A stretch of 64,000 bases of DNA from Rhizobium rhizogenes NBRC 13257 (GTDB lineage Bacteria; Pseudomonadota; Alphaproteobacteria; Rhizobiales; Rhizobiaceae): assembly GCF_000696095.1 (NCBI RefSeq), contig NZ_BAYX01000005.1, positions 434,001 through 498,000 of the forward strand, given 5' to 3'. The translations under genes were made by a program, and so were the position numbers. A model generated the notes under the pieces. It ran no database searches and was not told the origin of the DNA. It saw only the letters and a list, made by a program, of their open reading frames with translations. Within the stretch, counting starts at the first letter, position 1, and each line of letters begins with the position of its first letter. Shown in pieces: positions 61,703 through 64,000 of this stretch.

Positions 61703-63498
61703 TATCCGCCATGCTGAAATTCTTCCTGCCAGGCCTGCAGCTATTACGCCACGCATTGGGCCGGCAAACACGCCTGCTTCCGATCGTGGTCGTTTTGGGG
61801 CTAAGCAGCGCGGTGCTGGAGGGCGCAGGCATCGGCCTGATTATTCCCATGCTCGGCATTATAGGCGGCCAGAAGGATCCGTCGGGAATGGGCGGCCTCT
61901 CCGCCGCATTCCAGCAGGTGGGATCCAGCCTGGATGATCGGCAAAGGTTGCTGGTCATCACGGCTGCCGTGCTTGCATTGATCACGCTGAAGAATGTCCT
62001 GGCCTTCGCCAATACCGTGCTGACCAACTTCATCTACGGCAAAGCCGGCCATGCGATCCGAAGCGCCCTCGCCGACCAGCTTTTGAAGATCGGATACCCG
62101 TTCTTCCTGCAGGAAAGTCCGGGGCGGCTGCTGAACATCATTTCCAATGAATCATGGCGGGCGTCGGATGCGATACAGACAGCGCTTGCGGCCATCGTGA
62201 ACGCATCGGCCGCCATCATTCTTCTGGCCTTCCTGCTGCTTCTGTCATGGCAGATGACGCTCTGCGTCGCCGTTGGCCTCGTCCTTGTCCAGATCGCGCA
62301 TGCGGTTCTGTCGGCCGGGCTCAAACTGCCCAGCCGCGATGTCACCTCCTTCAACAACGAGCTTGCCACCAGAATGCTTCATCTTGTTCATGCCGGACGA
62401 CTCATCCGCATATTCGGGCAGGAAGAGCGCGAGAAAACCATATTCGACGGGGCGTCGAATGCCGTGCGCAAGGCGGGATTCGTCCTCCAGACCCGTCAGG
62501 GCATCTTACCGCCGCTGACCGAAGTGCTGCATTCGGCGCTCTTCCTGGCGGTGGTCGTGAGCGCATGGCTCTGGGGCATAAGCTTTCCGATCATCGTTGC
62601 TTTCGTGGTCCTGCTCTACAGGCTGCAGCCGCATGTGCGCGCCTTGCAGCAGGGATGGAGCCAGGTGCAGGGCTGGAGCGGCTCTCTGGAGGAGGTCCGA
62701 TGGCTACTGGATTCCTCCGATAAGCCGAAGCCGCCGACGGGACAGGAACCAGCACATGAACTCCGCCAGCATATCAAATTCGACCGGGTGACCTTCAAAT
62801 ATCCAGGCTCCAGCTCCCGGCCCCTGGTGTTGCGCTCCGCCAGCTTCGAAATCCGCCAGGGTTGCTCGACGGCGATTATCGGCCGGTCTGGCGCCGGAAA
62901 GACCACAATCGTCAATCTTCTCTGCCGGTTTGTCGAGCCCGACGACGGCGACATTCTCATCGACGGATTGCCATTGAGCCGGATCGATCCGACCCAGTGG
63001 CGGGGTAGAATTGCGCTTGCCAGCCAGGATCTGGAGCTTGTGGACGGCACGATCCTGGAAAATATCACCTATGGACAAAATGCCTCGCTTGCCGAGGCGG
63101 AGAGCGCAGCCAGGTTTGCCGAGGCGCACGAATTTATCGAGAAGCTGCCCGACGGATATCAAACGGTCGTCGGCTACAGAGGAGCAAGCCTATCGGCGGG
63201 CCAACGGCAGCGAATAGCGCTGGCGAGGGCGCTTGTCCGTGATCCCGATATCCTGATCCTTGACGAGGCCACCAACGCCGTGGACGGATTGTCGGAAGCG
63301 GCCATCGTCGAGACCTTGAAGTCGAGAGCCGGCCGCCGCACGACCATCGTCATCAGCCATCATCGCAGCACCATTTCATTCTGCGACGAAATCGTCATCC
63401 TCGGCGGTGGCCGCGTCCGCAACCAAACCCCGTTTGCCGCCGTCGCCTCCTTGAGCATGGATCAGCTTTACGAGCATGGGATGCTCGAGAAGCATTAG
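61699..63498 (+). CDS. ABC exporter with fused membrane and ATPase domains (MsbA-like)
   Basis: The GTG at 61699 overlaps the preceding stop (GTGA); an ATG four codons later is the alternative. Residues ~15-320 hold six transmembrane helices and ~350-590 the ATPase, with Walker A GRSGAGKTT, Walker B ILILDEATNAVD and H-loop SHHRST. The signature reads LSAGQRQR instead of LSGGQRQR. As a homodimer it would flip a lipid-linked glycan or export an oligosaccharide, in keeping with the acyltransferase and glycosyltransferases before it. Confidence 0.88.
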   Translation: MISAMLKFFLPGLQLLRHALGRQTRLLPIVVVLGLSSAVLEGAGIGLIIPMLGIIGGQKDPSGMGGLSAAFQQVGSSLDDRQRLLVITAAVLALITLKNVLAFANTVLTNFIYGKAGHAIRSALADQLLKIGYPFFLQESPGRLLNIISNESWRASDAIQTALAAIVNASAAIILLAFLLLLSWQMTLCVAVGLVLVQIAHAVLSAGLKLPSRDVTSFNNELATRMLHLVHAGRLIRIFGQEEREKTIFDGASNAVRKAGFVLQTRQGILPPLTEVLHSALFLAVVVSAWLWGISFPIIVAFVVLLYRLQPHVRALQQGWSQVQGWSGSLEEVRWLLDSSDKPKPPTGQEPAHELRQHIKFDRVTFKYPGSSSRPLVLRSASFEIRQGCSTAIIGRSGAGKTTIVNLLCRFVEPDDGDILIDGLPLSRIDPTQWRGRIALASQDLELVDGTILENITYGQNASLAEAESAARFAEAHEFIEKLPDGYQTVVGYRGASLSAGQRQRIALARALVRDPDILILDEATNAVDGLSEAAIVETLKSRAGRRTTIVISHHRSTISFCDEIVILGGGRVRNQTPFAAVASLSMDQLYEHGMLEKH

Positions 63499-63510
63499 AA
63501 TCTATGGTCC

Positions 63511-64000
63511 TCAGGGAACCAAGACGATCTTCCCGCTAACGGCACGGCGCTCGATCGCCTCATGCGCGCGCCAAGCCTCGCGCAGCGAAAACTGCCCGCC
63601 TTGCAGAACACGGATTCGTTGGTTGGCGGCAAGCTCAAAGAGTTCCGTAAGATCGGACCTGATATTGTCCGGGGAAAGCAGGGGCAGCAGGGCGAAACCT
63701 TTCAGAGACTGGTTCTGTGAGAACAACTGATCCATATCGGCCTTGTCGAGATCGAAACGGCCGAGCGCGGCGAAGACCAATTCCCCAGCCGGCGCCAGCG
63801 CCGCCAATGCCGCTTTCGTCACGGAGCCGCCGACAGCGTCGTAGAGGATATCCACGCCGACATCGTCGGTCAGCGCTCTGACGACATCAGCCCAATTCGC
63901 TTCGCCGTAGTCAATCGCCAGATCGGCGCCGAGCGACAAGGCAATATCTCGTTTTTCCTTCGTACTTGCCGCAGCGATCACCTGCCGCGCGCCTTCCCGC
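63511..64000 (-). CDS. Quinone oxidoreductase / zinc-type alcohol dehydrogenase family (5' end missing)
   Basis: The frame is open to the right edge, so the N-terminal part is outside the window. The 163 visible codons cover the second half of the Rossmann domain (VIAAASTKEKRDIALSLGAD; VDILYDAVGG; LAPAGELVFAALG) and the C-terminal return to the catalytic domain (FSLREAWRAHEAIERR). This is the pattern of NAD(P)H:quinone oxidoreductases such as QorA. It is convergent with the polysaccharide operon, 12 bp apart. Confidence 0.85.
   Translation of the reverse strand, partial: REGARQVIAAASTKEKRDIALSLGADLAIDYGEANWADVVRALTDDVGVDILYDAVGGSVTKAALAALAPAGELVFAALGRFDLDKADMDQLFSQNQSLKGFALLPLLSPDNIRSDLTELFELAANQRIRVLQGGQFSLREAWRAHEAIERRAVSGKIVLVP

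Noticed and set aside
1..64000. CRISPR arrays, tRNA or rRNA genes, insertion sequences, phage or conjugation genes
   Set aside because: Looked for regular spaced repeats, cloverleaf-like ends, transposase motifs and terminal repeats; none seen. The only regular array is the short 10-bp phased set at 24026-24070, which is far too small for CRISPR.

Overview
The window is about 64 kb of GC-rich chromosome- or megaplasmid-like DNA from an alphaproteobacterium of the order Hyphomicrobiales, most probably Rhizobium or a close relative. Pointers are the density of ABC uptake systems, the family mix (UgpC-like ATPases, GlxA-type AraC regulators, RpiR, LacI and LysR regulators, NodT-type outer-membrane channel), a fused carnitine dehydrogenase-thioesterase of the type known from Sinorhizobium, and two sites that fit the rhizobial RirA iron-responsive operator. 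I see no rRNA, tRNA, insertion sequence, phage gene or CRISPR array. Almost every gene is catabolic, transport or regulatory, so this looks like accessory 'nutrient scavenging' territory.

Layout. 1-1.9 kb: the end of a glycoside-hydrolase-like gene and a sugar ABC ATPase. 2.0-3.4 kb: a DoxX-like membrane protein coupled to a small unknown gene, and another small unknown gene. 3.4-8.4 kb: a DAO-family FAD oxidoreductase and a polar amino-acid ABC system (permease and ATPase fused), divergent from a LacI regulator with twin operators between them. 8.4-10.3 kb: EamA exporter and LysR regulator.

10.3-28.7 kb is the most coherent block. A CdhR-like regulator faces genes for a dehydrocarnitine-cleaving BKACE enzyme, L-carnitine dehydrogenase fused to betainyl-CoA thioesterase, an acyl-CoA dehydrogenase, an ADP-forming acyl-CoA ligase and a CaiD-like hydratase. 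Together they could take gamma-butyrobetaine or crotonobetaine through carnitine to glycine betaine and acetoacetate. A peptide/nickel-type ABC importer follows directly, then an XRE-type regulator, a second paralogous Tat-exported binding protein and a CocE/NonD esterase, with an HSL-type esterase tail-to-tail. The esterases suggest that esterified substrates such as acylcarnitines may be used; that part is inference.

28.8-39.3 kb: a YdcZ/DUF606 pair with a LysR gene; a tripartite RND efflux operon whose inner-membrane pump gene carries two frameshifts; and a divergent OmpR-type two-component system. 39.4-42.7 kb: a SAM methyltransferase divergent from a membrane GGDEF-EAL protein. 42.8-49.3 kb: a TonB-dependent siderophore receptor divergent from a complete FecBCDE-type ABC importer, with one RirA-type box in front of each. 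49.4-57.9 kb: an RpiR regulator, a second polar amino-acid-type ABC system, an MmgE/PrpD protein, a flavin-dependent monooxygenase and a convergent MFS transporter, apparently a catabolic unit of unknown substrate. 58.4-63.5 kb: a surface-polysaccharide mini-operon (acyltransferase, two GT2 glycosyltransferases, ABC exporter). The window ends inside a quinone-oxidoreductase gene.

All functions come from reading motifs and family resemblance; no database search was possible.
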